From positions 1,148,501 through 1,212,500 of the forward strand of contig NZ_CP136921.1 in the NCBI RefSeq assembly GCF_033100095.1: a DNA stretch of 64,000 bases. The letters run 5' to 3'. The stretch is from Diaphorobacter limosus (GTDB lineage Bacteria; Pseudomonadota; Gammaproteobacteria; Burkholderiales; Burkholderiaceae_C). Positions 8,822-16,930 of the stretch are shown in pieces (position 1 is the stretch's first letter; each line of letters begins with the position of its first letter). The position numbers and the translations under genes are program-made. The notes beneath the pieces were generated by a model. The model was not told where the DNA came from. It did not search any database and saw only the letters and a list, made by a program, of their open reading frames with translations.

Positions 8822-9402
8822 CGCTCGCGCCCGCCAAACGGCCAGTGCGGCATGGCCTTGGCCACGGTGTGCACGACCACGGCGGCCAGCAGGCACTTGA
8901 CCAGGTCGCCGGGCACGAACACCAGGTCGGCAAAAAAGGCCTTCTCCAGCGGCATCTTGGCCAGCAGCACCAGGCCGGCAATGCCCATGGCGTGCAGGAA
9001 CACCAAGCCACCGAGCGCCGAGGCAATGAAGGCGCTGATTGCCGTGCGCAGCGGCTGGCCCTGGGGCAGCAGGCGCATCAGCGCGCCCGTCACGCCCGCA
9101 GCCAGGGCGTAGCCCAGCAGGTAGCCGGCCGAGGGCGCCATGAACACCCCCAGGCCGCCGCGCCCGCCCGCCAGCAGCGGCAGGCCGGCCGCCACCGCCA
9201 ACAGAAACAGAGCGATGGCCTGAAAGCCCAGGCGCGCGCCCAGCAGGCAGCCGGCCAGCATCACGCCCAGGGACTGCAGCGTGATGGGCACGCCCAGCGG
9301 CAGGTCGATCTTGGGGATCAGCCCCATCACGGCCATCAGGGCGGCAAACAGCGCCACCAGGGCCATGGAGTGGGAGGCCTTGCGGGATACGGCGGTGGTC
9401 AT
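8818..9402 (-). CDS. bioY: Biotin ECF transporter S component BioY
   Basis: A 194-residue integral membrane protein, the substrate-capture subunit of an energy-coupling-factor biotin transporter. Family features are the N-terminal ALVALFAALMAVMGLIPKID segment, ITLQSLGVMLAGCLLGARLG, and GGRGGLGVFMAPSAGYLLGY, which contributes to biotin binding. About six membrane segments are visible. It starts at ATG 9402, 30 bases after the bioN stop, and its stop overlaps the TTG start of the ligase. With BioN and BioM it forms the full three-part transporter. Confidence 0.93.
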   Translation of the reverse strand: MTTAVSRKASHSMALVALFAALMAVMGLIPKIDLPLGVPITLQSLGVMLAGCLLGARLGFQAIALFLLAVAAGLPLLAGGRGGLGVFMAPSAGYLLGYALAAGVTGALMRLLPQGQPLRTAISAFIASALGGLVFLHAMGIAGLVLLAKMPLEKAFFADLVFVPGDLVKCLLAAVVVHTVAKAMPHWPFGGRER

Positions 9403-9432
9403 GACAACGTCCTTGGGTCAAAGTAAAAAGGT

Positions 9433-10026
9433 TCAGCCGCCCAGGCGCGCGTACAGGGCGTCGGCCACGCGCTGCGCGGCCTGCAACATTTGCGCCGTGA
9501 GCGGCGCAATCAAACGCAGGCCGCCGGGGCGGCCGGTGCGCAGGCGGTGGGCTTCATCGAGCTTTTGCCACTGCACGAAGAAATGCTCGGTAAAGCGCAG
9601 CATCAGGGCCAGCTGCAGCGACAGACGCTCGGGCCGCAGGCCCAGGCGCGCCAGCGGGGCGAGCAGCGCATCCAGCACCAGGAGCAGATCGGTGGGGCGC
9701 GTCGTCACCGTGAGCGCCACGCCCAGGGTGGAGGCGCAGGCCAGGCGCAGCGCGCTCACGGCCGCCACGTCGGGCCGGCCGAGCCACAGGTGAAACCCCG
9801 CCACCAGAGCCGCCGCCACCAGCACCGAGCGGATCAGCCGCCGCACCTTGTGCGTGGCCGGCCCCAGGCTGCACCACAGCAGCGCGCAGGCCAGGCCCGC
9901 CGCCGCCAGCAGCCAGAGCTCGTTGAATAGAAACAGCAGCGTGCCCAGCAGCGCCATGCAGGCCAGCTTGGCGCCGGCCGGCCAGCGGTGCAGCCAGGTC
10001 AGGTGTTCGCTGTAGAGACTGCCCAT
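9433..10026 (-). CDS. bioN: ECF transporter transmembrane (T) component BioN
   Basis: A 197-residue CbiQ-family membrane protein that couples BioY to the ATPase. It starts MGSLYSEHLTWLHRWPAGAKL, with several hydrophobic segments. The coupling-helix region (LDALLAPLARLGLRPERLSLQLALMLRF) carries the conserved ALMLRF, and a second Arg-rich stretch (EAHRLRTGRPGG) follows. The bioM stop is nine bases upstream. Assignment to biotin rests on the adjacent bioY. Confidence 0.9.
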   Translation of the reverse strand: MGSLYSEHLTWLHRWPAGAKLACMALLGTLLFLFNELWLLAAAGLACALLWCSLGPATHKVRRLIRSVLVAAALVAGFHLWLGRPDVAAVSALRLACASTLGVALTVTTRPTDLLLVLDALLAPLARLGLRPERLSLQLALMLRFTEHFFVQWQKLDEAHRLRTGRPGGLRLIAPLTAQMLQAAQRVADALYARLGG

Positions 10027-10035
10027 GAAAGACTT

Positions 10036-10803
10036 TCAAGCGACGGCGCGCAGCTCCGGGCGCGCGGCGCTGCGGGCATGCGCGACCTCGGCCGCCACGG
10101 CCGCCTCGTAGGCGGCGCAGACCTCGCGCCCCGGACCGTCGCCGCGCACCCGGCCCTCATGCAGCCAGATCACGCGGGGGTAGTCACGCACCGGGCCCAG
10201 CACATGGGTGGACACCAGCACCTGCCGGCCGCAGGCGGCAATGTCATCGGCCAGCCGCGCCTGACCGGGCAGATCCAGGCTGGCGTAGGGCTCGTCCAGC
10301 AGCAGCGTGCGCGGCCCGGCCAGCAGCAGGGCCAGCCAGCACAGCCGCTGGCGCTGGCCCTGGCTCAGCGTGCCCACGGCGCGCTCGGCCCAGTCGGCCA
10401 GGCCACGCTCGGCGAGGAAGGCGCGGGCGCGCGCCAGCGCCTCGCGCCGGCTCAGGCCCTGGGGCTGCAGGCCCAGGGCCAGTTCCTCCTGCACGGTAGG
10501 AAAGATGATCTGGTCGTCGGGGTTCTGGAACATCATGCCCACGCGCTGGGCGCGCAGCTGCCCCGCCGGCAGCACGTGCAAGTCCTGCCCCTGCGACAGC
10601 ACCTGGCCGCCCTGCGGGGCTTCCAGCGCGCACAGCAGGCGCAGCAGGCTGGTCTTGCCCGCGCCGTTGTGGCCTATCAGGCCTATGCGCTCCTCGGCCA
10701 GGTGCAGGCTCAGGCCGGCAAACACCTGGCTGCCACCCCGGCGCAGATGCACCTGGCGCAGCTCCAGCAAGGGGCTTGTGGCAGGGGTGGGCGCAGGCGG
10801 CAT
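10036..10803 (-). CDS. bioM: ECF transporter ATPase BioM
   Basis: A 255-residue ABC ATPase that powers the ECF biotin transporter. Walker A is GHNGAGKTS (about 44-52), the Q-loop is MMFQNPDDQIIFPTV (the NPDDQ form is typical of ECF ATPases), the signature is LSQGQRQRL, and Walker B is RTLLLDEPYASLD. The H-loop is VSTHV. ATG 10803 is preferred because a TTTGGAAA ribosome site precedes it and the domain begins about ten residues in. It is the first gene of the cluster; a 330-base gap separates it from the divergent MFS gene. Confidence 0.92.
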   Translation of the reverse strand: MPPAPTPATSPLLELRQVHLRRGGSQVFAGLSLHLAEERIGLIGHNGAGKTSLLRLLCALEAPQGGQVLSQGQDLHVLPAGQLRAQRVGMMFQNPDDQIIFPTVQEELALGLQPQGLSRREALARARAFLAERGLADWAERAVGTLSQGQRQRLCWLALLLAGPRTLLLDEPYASLDLPGQARLADDIAACGRQVLVSTHVLGPVRDYPRVIWLHEGRVRGDGPGREVCAAYEAAVAAEVAHARSAARPELRAVA

Positions 10804-11133
10804 TCGGATTTTCCAAAGCGGGTGTTGCGCAAATTCTAACCACACCAAAAGTCGCCAATCACGCACACAAAACACATCATTTCTACACAACGTCTTTTAT
10901 TCTGCAGACAACTTGTGCACTCAAAAACATCCAATTGCCGTCAAAATTAGACCCAGATAGGCGCCACTTGGCGACAGACCGCGCAAAAAGCAACAAATCA
11001 GCATCTTCTTGCCGTCATTTGCCGGCTTCTGGTGGTCAACATGGGCCGTAGCCGCCGCAAGCAAATGAATCCAAACGCGCACAATAGGCCATCGCCGCAC
11101 GCCGGCTGCCCCCTTCTTCTTCAGTCCCTGCCC
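10804..11133. other. Divergent intergenic region between bioM and MFS gene
   Basis: 330 bases, clearly more A+T-rich than the flanking genes, holding the promoters of the biotin cluster (leftward) and of the MFS transporter (rightward). I looked for a BirA- or BioR-type palindrome and found no convincing match. GGTGT...ACACC (10820-10845) is a weak inverted repeat only. No gene or RNA structure was recognised. Confidence 0.5.
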
Positions 11134-12339
11134 ATGACCACAACCTCTGCCGCGCTGGAGCGCCGCAATCTTGGCCTGCTGGTGGCCGTCCAGTCGCTGG
11201 GAGGCGCGTCGCCACCCATCATCATTTCGCTGGGTGGCCTGGTGGGGCAGATGCTGTCGAGCACGCCATCGGCCGCCACGCTGCCGGTCAGCCTGTACCA
11301 GCTGGGCCTGGCCCTGTCCACGCTGCCCGCGGCCTGGCTGATGCTCCGCGCGGGGCGGCGCACGGCCTACCTGCTGGGGGCGGTGATGGGCATGCTGTCG
11401 GGCCTGGTGGCCGCCTGGGGCATCAGCCAGTCGGACTTCATGCTGTTCTGCCTGGGCACGACGCTGGCCGGTTTCTATGGTGCCTGCGTGCAAAGCTACC
11501 GCTTTGCCGCCATCGACGCCGTGGGCGACCCGGCACGGCATGCCGGCGCCATTTCGCGCGTCATGGTGGGCGGCCTGATCGCCGCCGTCATCGGCCCGCA
11601 GGTGGTGATATGGACGCGCGACACCCTACCCATGACGCCCTTTGCCGGCAGCTTCTACAGCCAGGCGGCGCTGGCGCTGCTGGCCCTGCCGCTATTGCTG
11701 CTGCTGCGCCTGCCGCCCGCTCCTCCAAAGGCCGTGGCCCATGGCGCGCGCGACCTGTCCGAGATCGTGCGCACGCCGCAGTTCATCGTCGCCGCCACGG
11801 CGGGCGTGGTCAGCTACGGGCTGATGGCCTTCCTGATGACGGCCGCGCCCATGGCCATGGTGGGCTGCGGCCACAGCGTGGGCGAGGCGGCGCTGGGCAT
11901 CCAGTGGCATGTGCTGGCCATGTTCGGGCCCAGCTTCTTCACCGGTCGGCTCATGGATCGCTTTGGCAAACGCCGCATCACCGCCCTGGGCCTGATCCTG
12001 ATCGCCGCCTCTGGCGCGCTGGCGCTGATGGGCCTGGCGCTGACGCACTTCTGGGGCGCCCTGGTGCTGCTGGGCCTGGGCTGGAACTTCGGCTTCATCG
12101 GCGCCACCGCCCTGCTGACCGAGGCCTACCGCCCGTCCGAGCGTGCCAAGGTGCAGGCGCTCAACGACTTCCTGGTGTTCGGCACCGTGGCCGTGGCATC
12201 GTTCGGCTCGGGCCAGCTGCTGCACAGCGTGGGCTGGGACGGCATCAACCTGGGCATGCTGCCCCTGGTGGTCGTGGTGTTGGCGCTGCTTGCGTGGCAG
12301 GGGCTGCGCCAGCGGCAACAGATGACCGCACGCGGTTGA
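11134..12339 (+). CDS. MFS transporter (YnfM/NreB-like, 12 TM)
   Basis: A 401-residue major facilitator superfamily permease. About twelve hydrophobic helices are visible, with the inter-helix basic motif LMLRAGRRTAYLLG after TM2 and its C-half counterpart RLMDRFGKRRITALG. ATG 11134 (MTTTSAALERRNLG) is chosen because the frame upstream codes for no recognisable sequence and the first helix starts just after it. The substrate cannot be told. The methyltransferase gene follows 19 bases later and may be co-transcribed. Confidence 0.8.
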   Translation: MTTTSAALERRNLGLLVAVQSLGGASPPIIISLGGLVGQMLSSTPSAATLPVSLYQLGLALSTLPAAWLMLRAGRRTAYLLGAVMGMLSGLVAAWGISQSDFMLFCLGTTLAGFYGACVQSYRFAAIDAVGDPARHAGAISRVMVGGLIAAVIGPQVVIWTRDTLPMTPFAGSFYSQAALALLALPLLLLLRLPPAPPKAVAHGARDLSEIVRTPQFIVAATAGVVSYGLMAFLMTAAPMAMVGCGHSVGEAALGIQWHVLAMFGPSFFTGRLMDRFGKRRITALGLILIAASGALALMGLALTHFWGALVLLGLGWNFGFIGATALLTEAYRPSERAKVQALNDFLVFGTVAVASFGSGQLLHSVGWDGINLGMLPLVVVVLALLAWQGLRQRQQMTARG

Positions 12340-12358
12340 GTTTCCGAGGATTCAAGTG

Positions 12359-12967
12359 ATGCAATCAGCCAGCGACGAATGGTTTGACGAGGCGTACTAC
12401 CAGCGCTACTACTTCAACAAGAAAACCAGCGTGGTGGACCCTGCCCACACCGAACGCCTGGGAGCCTTTGTCTGCAGCTATCTGCAGTACCTGCGCGTGC
12501 CCGTGGCGCGGGTGCTGGACATGGGCTGTGGCATAGGCCTGTGGCGTGACATGGTGGCGCGGCACCTGCCGGGCGCGCAGTACCAGGGGGTGGAATACAG
12601 CGCCTATCTGTGCCAGCGCTTTGGCTGGCAGCGCGGCTCGGTGGTGGACTACCCGTCGGCCACGCCCTATGACTTCGTCATCTGCCAGGGCGTGCTGCCC
12701 TACCTGGGCGTGCAGGACCTGCGCCGCGCGCTGGCCAACCTGGGCCGGCTGTGCCAGGGCGCGCTGTACCTGGAGGCCGTGACCCTGGAAGACTACGAGC
12801 GCGGCACCATAGACGAAGACCTGACCGACGCGCGCCAGCACCGCCACCGCGCCGCCCTGTACCGCCAGGGCCTGGCGCGGCATTTCACCGACATGGGCGG
12901 CGGCCTGTGGCTGAGCCACCGCGCCCAGGTGCCGCTGTTTGCGCTGGAGGCACGGGACGGCGCATGA
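12359..12967 (+). CDS. Class I SAM-dependent methyltransferase
   Basis: A 202-residue cytosolic protein with methyltransferase motif I (RVLDMGCGIGLW) and an acidic post-I residue in YQGVEYSAYLCQR, followed by DFVICQGVLPYL, as in class I SAM enzymes. ATG 12359 is preferred over the in-frame GTG at 12356 because GAGGA (12346-12350) is well spaced. The substrate is unknown. The stop overlaps the ATG of the DTW-domain gene (ATGA), so the two are probably translated together and may both act on RNA. Confidence 0.75.
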   Translation: MQSASDEWFDEAYYQRYYFNKKTSVVDPAHTERLGAFVCSYLQYLRVPVARVLDMGCGIGLWRDMVARHLPGAQYQGVEYSAYLCQRFGWQRGSVVDYPSATPYDFVICQGVLPYLGVQDLRRALANLGRLCQGALYLEAVTLEDYERGTIDEDLTDARQHRHRAALYRQGLARHFTDMGGGLWLSHRAQVPLFALEARDGA

Positions 12968-13641
12968 CCGCCTCGCCCCCGCGCCGCAGCCGCTGCCCGC
13001 GCTGCCTGCGCCCGGATGCAACCTGCCTGTGCCCCGCCGTGCGCAGCGTGGCCAGCCAGGTGCAGGTGCTGATCCTGATGCACCCGCAGGAAGAGCACCA
13101 GGCCAAGGGCACGGCGCGGCTCCTGCACCTGTGCCTGCCGGCGAGCCGCCTGGCCGTGGGCGAGACCTTTGCGGCGCAAGAACTGGCCAGGCTGTTGCAA
13201 GAACCCTGGTGCGATGCCGATGCCCGGGCGCCGCGCCATGCCATGCTGCTGTACCCGCCCACACCGCCCGATGCGCAGCACCCCATGCCCACACCACCGC
13301 CCATGCCGGCCGACTGGCTGAGCGCGCCCGAGCGGCTGCGCCTGGTGCTGCTGGACGGCACCTGGCGCAAGAGCCGCAAGATGCTCTGGGCCAATCCCCT
13401 ACTGCAGGCCCTGCCGCGCCTGGCACTGCACCATGTGCCGGCCTCGCGCTATGCCATCCGCAAGGCGCACGCACCGCACCAGCTATCGACACTGGAGGCC
13501 ACGCAGCAGGCGCTGCGGCATCTGGAGCCCGCCAACGCCGGTATTGCCGCGTTGGGCGCCGCCATGCACGACTTCATGGCCCGGCAGCAGGCCTACTGGC
13601 CCGCTGCGCACTGGACTATGCTCAACGCAACCGACTCTTGA
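12964..13641 (+). CDS. tapT: tRNA-uridine aminocarboxypropyltransferase (DTW domain)
   Basis: A 225-residue DTW-domain protein. The family transfers the 3-amino-3-carboxypropyl group of SAM to a tRNA uridine (acp3U; position 47 by E. coli TapT/YfiP). Motifs: N-terminal cysteine cluster CPRCLRPDATCLCP, HPQEEHQAKGTARLL, and the hallmark LLDGTWRKS (Asp near 131; the family usually has D-x-T-W or DTW), then SRYAIRKAHAPHQLSTLEA. It overlaps the methyltransferase stop by four bases. The specificity for position 47 is inferred from the family. Confidence 0.85.
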   Translation: MTASPPRRSRCPRCLRPDATCLCPAVRSVASQVQVLILMHPQEEHQAKGTARLLHLCLPASRLAVGETFAAQELARLLQEPWCDADARAPRHAMLLYPPTPPDAQHPMPTPPPMPADWLSAPERLRLVLLDGTWRKSRKMLWANPLLQALPRLALHHVPASRYAIRKAHAPHQLSTLEATQQALRHLEPANAGIAALGAAMHDFMARQQAYWPAAHWTMLNATDS

Positions 13642-13656
13642 ACCCCGGAGACAGCC

Positions 13657-14238
13657 ATGACCCAGCGCTACCCCCTGCCCGACCTGAACACCCTGCCCGA
13701 GGACATCCGCGCGCGCATCCTGGAGGTGCAGGACAAGGCCGGCTTCATCCCCAACGTGTTCCTGGCCTTTGCGCGCCGCCCGGCGGAGTGGCGCGCCTTC
13801 TTTGCCTACCACGACGCGCTGATGCTGCGCGAACAAGGCAGCCTGACCAAGGGCGAGCGCGAGATGATCGTCACCGCCACCAGCGCCGCCAACCAGTGCC
13901 TGTACTGCGTGGTGGCCCATGGCGCCATCCTGCGCATCTATGAGAAAAACCCGCTGGTGGCCGACCAGGTGGCGGTCAACCACCGCAAGGCCGACATCGG
14001 CCCGCGCCAGCAGGCCATGCTGGACTTTGCGATGAAGGTCTGCCTGCGCGCGCAGGAGATTGACGATGCCGACTTCGAGGCGCTCCACCCCCACGGCTTC
14101 GACGACGAAGACATCTGGGACATCGCCGCCATCACCGCCTTCTTTGGCCTGTCCAACCGCATGGCCAACTTTTCCGGCATGCAGCCCAACCCCGAGTTCT
14201 ATCTGATGGGCCGCATGCCGCGCGAGAAGAAGGCCTGA
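13657..14238 (+). CDS. AhpD-like peroxidase-related protein
   Basis: A 193-residue carboxymuconolactone decarboxylase/AhpD-family protein of the peroxidase-related subgroup. The redox motif is NQCLYCVVAHG (C81, C84, H88), and the C-terminal segment has FFGLSNRMANF. Members reduce peroxides or act as thiol-disulphide partners. The start is ATG 13657, with CCGGAGAC just upstream. It is 15 bases after the DTW gene and on the same strand. The true substrate is not shown. Confidence 0.82.
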   Translation: MTQRYPLPDLNTLPEDIRARILEVQDKAGFIPNVFLAFARRPAEWRAFFAYHDALMLREQGSLTKGEREMIVTATSAANQCLYCVVAHGAILRIYEKNPLVADQVAVNHRKADIGPRQQAMLDFAMKVCLRAQEIDDADFEALHPHGFDDEDIWDIAAITAFFGLSNRMANFSGMQPNPEFYLMGRMPREKKA

Positions 14239-14239
14239 G

Positions 14240-14297
14240 CCAATTACTACACTTTTTATAGCTGTTTGCGCTTATCCACTAAGCGCTACAGCCATTT
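14240..14297. repeat. Dispersed AT-rich repeat unit with hairpin
   Basis: Between two convergent stops. It reads aattactacactttttatagctg, then a hairpin GCGCTTAtccacTAAGCGC, then tacagcc and a T-run. The same build (tagct / gcgct..agcgc / cagcc or aggcc) recurs at 21240 and, degraded, at 41683, 42970 and 60510. It may also act as the shared terminator of the convergent genes. Confidence 0.6.
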
Positions 14298-14298
14298 T

Positions 14299-16068
14299 TT
14301 ACTTCAAAGCCAGCGCCGCGCCACGGCAGCCGTCAAAGGCATCCATTGGCCGCCGGTACGTGGGCGATTGCACATCCAGCAGGCCCAGCATGCTGTGGTA
14401 GAGGTTGTCATGCGTCAGCGGCGCGTCGGTGCCGGCGCTCAGACAGCTGGACGACAGCCGGCCGCGCCGCAGCAGGCCGCCGTCCAGCCAGGCGACCATG
14501 GGCACATGCTTTTGCACATCGGGCGCCATGGCATAGGGCATGCCGTGCAGGAACAGGCCGTACTCGCCCAGCGACTCGCCATGGTCACTCAGGTACAGCA
14601 GGCCGGTGTCATACCTTGCAGACTGGCCCTGCAGCCAGGCTATCGTCTGGCCCAGAAAGGCGTCGGTGGCGGCGATGGAGTTGTCATAGGCGTTCACCAG
14701 CTCGCCGTGGGCGCAGTTGGCCAACACCTCTGTGCGGCATTCGGGCAGAAAGCGCTTGGCGCCATCGGCCGAGCGCTTGTAATACGCCGGCCCATGGCTG
14801 CCCATCTGGTGCAGCACCAGCAGCACGCCGCGCTGGCGCTGGCCCTCGGGCATGGCCGCCAGGCGCTCATCCAGGCCCTGCAGCATGGCCTCGTCGCGGC
14901 ATTCGCCACCGTCGCACAGGCGGTTGCGCTCCTGCGCGCCCAGGCCGTCGGCGGCGTTGGCGTGCGGCACGCGCTCGCACACACCCTTGCAGCCGGACTG
15001 GTTGTCCAGCCACAGCACGGCCAGACCGGCGGCCTGGGCCACGTCCAGCAGGTTTTCATATTCATTGTCACGCGCCTCGAATGCGCTCTTGCCCAGCGGC
15101 GAGAACATGCAGGGCAGCGAGGCCAGCGTGCTCGTACCGCAGGATCGCACCTCGCGCCAGCTCATCACGCCGCGCCTGGCCAGCTCGGGCGTGGTGTCGC
15201 GGCCATAACCGTTGATGCCGAAATGGTCGGCGCGCGCGGTCTCGCCCACCACCAGCACGAACAGCAGCGGCTTGGTGGCAGATGCATAGGAAGCGCCCAG
15301 TGCCGCGCCCTGCGTCATCGGCACCAGGGTGCGGCCGCGCGCAAACACCGGCCGCGCCAGCGCCACGCTGGTCGAGTACAGGCTGGCCAGTGGGTTCATC
15401 AGGTAGCGCAGCTGCGGGTGGTTGCGCATCAGCGGCGCCAGATGGCGCGCATTGAGCGCCACCATGCCTGCGGCCACGGCCAGCGCCAGGGCCAGCAGGG
15501 CCAGGTTTCGCCCCAGCTGGCGCAGCGGCCGCATGGGCGGGATGCGCACGCGCACAAGCCACCAGGTCGGCAGCACCATCACGGCCAGCACGGCGCCCAG
15601 CAGGCGCGGGCTCAATAGATCGGCCGCCTCGCGGGCATCGGTCTGCAGCACGTTGGCGGCCATGCCGGGATCCATGACCACGCTGTAGGTCAGCATGTAG
15701 TACTGCGCCAGCGCCGCCACCAGCAGCACCAGCCACCACAGCAGCCGCATGCCGCGAGTCCAGGCGGTGAATGCCAGCAAGGCCACCATGCCGCAGACGA
15801 TGAGCAGCGCCATCTCGGCCACCGAGCGCAGGTAGATGCTGGGCGCGCCACCGATTTGCACCAGCTGCAGCCACAGCGGCCAGTTGGCCGCCAGCACCAG
15901 GTAGACGGACAGGCGCAGCACCAGCTGCTGGGCCGACAAGGGGCTGGCAAACCAGCCATCCACGCGCTGCAGGCCGCGGCGCAGAAACGCCAGCCAGGCC
16001 GGGCCGGACGGCGCCGCCGCAAGGGCTTGGGGACTGGAAGCCAGGCTGCTGAAATGGGTCTGAGACAT
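14299..16068 (-). CDS. eptA: Lipid A phosphoethanolamine transferase EptA
   Basis: A 589-residue inner-membrane enzyme with five N-terminal helices (about residues 45-200) and a periplasmic alkaline-phosphatase-like domain. Metal and catalytic motifs: GETARADHFGINGYGRDT (from about 275), the nucleophile threonine in SCGTSTLASLPCMFS (about 312), DNQSGCKGVC with paired cysteines, HQMGSHGPAYY, and LSDHGESLGE. It transfers phosphoethanolamine to lipid A phosphates and lowers polymyxin binding. It belongs to the same family as the MCR enzymes, but its place beside pmrAB fits a chromosomal EptA. A CTGAAC-N5-CTGAAC repeat lies about 50 bases upstream. The 48-base gap to the PAP2 gene suggests an operon with an extra promoter. 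Confidence 0.92.
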   Translation of the reverse strand: MSQTHFSSLASSPQALAAAPSGPAWLAFLRRGLQRVDGWFASPLSAQQLVLRLSVYLVLAANWPLWLQLVQIGGAPSIYLRSVAEMALLIVCGMVALLAFTAWTRGMRLLWWLVLLVAALAQYYMLTYSVVMDPGMAANVLQTDAREAADLLSPRLLGAVLAVMVLPTWWLVRVRIPPMRPLRQLGRNLALLALALAVAAGMVALNARHLAPLMRNHPQLRYLMNPLASLYSTSVALARPVFARGRTLVPMTQGAALGASYASATKPLLFVLVVGETARADHFGINGYGRDTTPELARRGVMSWREVRSCGTSTLASLPCMFSPLGKSAFEARDNEYENLLDVAQAAGLAVLWLDNQSGCKGVCERVPHANAADGLGAQERNRLCDGGECRDEAMLQGLDERLAAMPEGQRQRGVLLVLHQMGSHGPAYYKRSADGAKRFLPECRTEVLANCAHGELVNAYDNSIAATDAFLGQTIAWLQGQSARYDTGLLYLSDHGESLGEYGLFLHGMPYAMAPDVQKHVPMVAWLDGGLLRRGRLSSSCLSAGTDAPLTHDNLYHSMLGLLDVQSPTYRRPMDAFDGCRGAALALK

Positions 16069-16114
16069 GGGCCGCCATGCTCGGCCCCGCCTCTGAAACC
16101 TGGCTGAAGACCGG

Positions 16115-16131
16115 GTTCAGGCTTGGTTCAG
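16115..16131 (-). promoter_or_regulatory. PmrA-like direct repeat upstream of eptA
   Basis: On the coding strand of eptA it reads CTGAAC-CAAGC-CTGAAC, two perfect six-base repeats with a five-base gap, which is the 6-5-6 layout of OmpR/PmrA-family sites. It ends about 47 bases before the eptA ATG and overlaps the last codon of the PAP2 gene. A matching site lies before the PmrA-like regulator gene. Confidence 0.55.
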
Positions 16132-16815
16132 GTTTGCAACAACAGCCCTGCCATGCCGGTGCACCTGCAGCGCCGTCTCCAGCGCCAGGCCCCAGGCCCA
16201 GCAGATCCAGGCCGTCCACAGCGTATGGCTCATGTAATGCGCGCCGCGCATCTGTTGCGCCAGGCCCAGCAGCATGCCGGCCAGCAACGCCCCCAGCAGC
16301 CACCGGCCGGCAGCGCGCGGTGCACTGCGGCGCAATACAAACCAGCCTGCCAGATAGGCAAAGGCCGTGGACGCATGGCCCGCCGGAAAGCAATGGCCCG
16401 CGCCCCCGTCGCGCACACCCCAAAGCCAATGCGAGACATGGCGCGCCACGCCGCCAAACTCGGCCAGATCCCAGGGGCAGCTGGTGTGGTTCAGGCGCTT
16501 GAGCACGGTGATCGCCAAGGCCCCACCGGCAATGGACAGCCACAGCTGCCAGCGCTCGCCCGGCGCCAGGCGGCACAGAAACCCCCAGGGCTTGAACACC
16601 CCCACCAGCAACGCCAGCAACAGCGCCGCGCCGGCCATGCGCGGCAGCTCATGCGACAGCAACACAAAGAGCGGCTGCTGGCGCAAGGCAAAGCCCTGGG
16701 GCGAGCCAGACCAGCGCGCCAGGGGCAAATCAAAACCCGTGGCGTCCCACAGTACCAGCAGCACGAAGAACAACAGCGTCAGCGCCCACAAGCGGCGCAA
16801 GGTCCAGGAAGGCAT
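16117..16815 (-). CDS. PAP2-family phosphatase, lipid A-type
   Basis: A 232-residue, roughly six-helix membrane phosphatase. Motif 2 is GHCFPAGHAS and motif 3 is RGAHYMSHTLWTAWI. Motif 1 is KRLNHTSCPWDLAEFGG instead of the usual K-x6-R-P, a variant found in PAP2 proteins that sit beside eptA. It probably removes or moves a phosphate on lipid A or undecaprenyl diphosphate in the periplasm. The start is ATG 16815, with AAGG upstream. It is divergent from the response regulator and followed by eptA. Confidence 0.85.
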   Translation of the reverse strand: MPSWTLRRLWALTLLFFVLLVLWDATGFDLPLARWSGSPQGFALRQQPLFVLLSHELPRMAGAALLLALLVGVFKPWGFLCRLAPGERWQLWLSIAGGALAITVLKRLNHTSCPWDLAEFGGVARHVSHWLWGVRDGGAGHCFPAGHASTAFAYLAGWFVLRRSAPRAAGRWLLGALLAGMLLGLAQQMRGAHYMSHTLWTAWICWAWGLALETALQVHRHGRAVVANLNQA

Positions 16816-16854
16816 GGCAAGACCCGGCAAAGCCTGCAACCGTAGACCACTGGC

Positions 16855-16871
16855 CTGAACGCAGCATGAAC
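16855..16871 (+). promoter_or_regulatory. PmrA-like direct repeat before the response regulator gene
   Basis: CTGAAC-GCAGC-ATGAAC, the same 6-5-6 layout and nearly the same half-sites as the copy upstream of eptA. It lies in the 115-base divergent gap, 60 bases before the regulator ATG and 40 bases before the PAP2 ATG. It is placed to autoregulate the two-component system and perhaps the phosphatase. Confidence 0.5.
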
Positions 16872-16930
16872 GGGCCAGGCCGCCGCGCGGGCCTACACTT
16901 TGCAGTCCTGTGACTGCGACGAGGACTGGC

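Noticed and set aside
10804..11133. BirA/BioR operator ahead of bioM
   Set aside because: Only short, imperfect inverted repeats were seen, none matching the known palindromes well.
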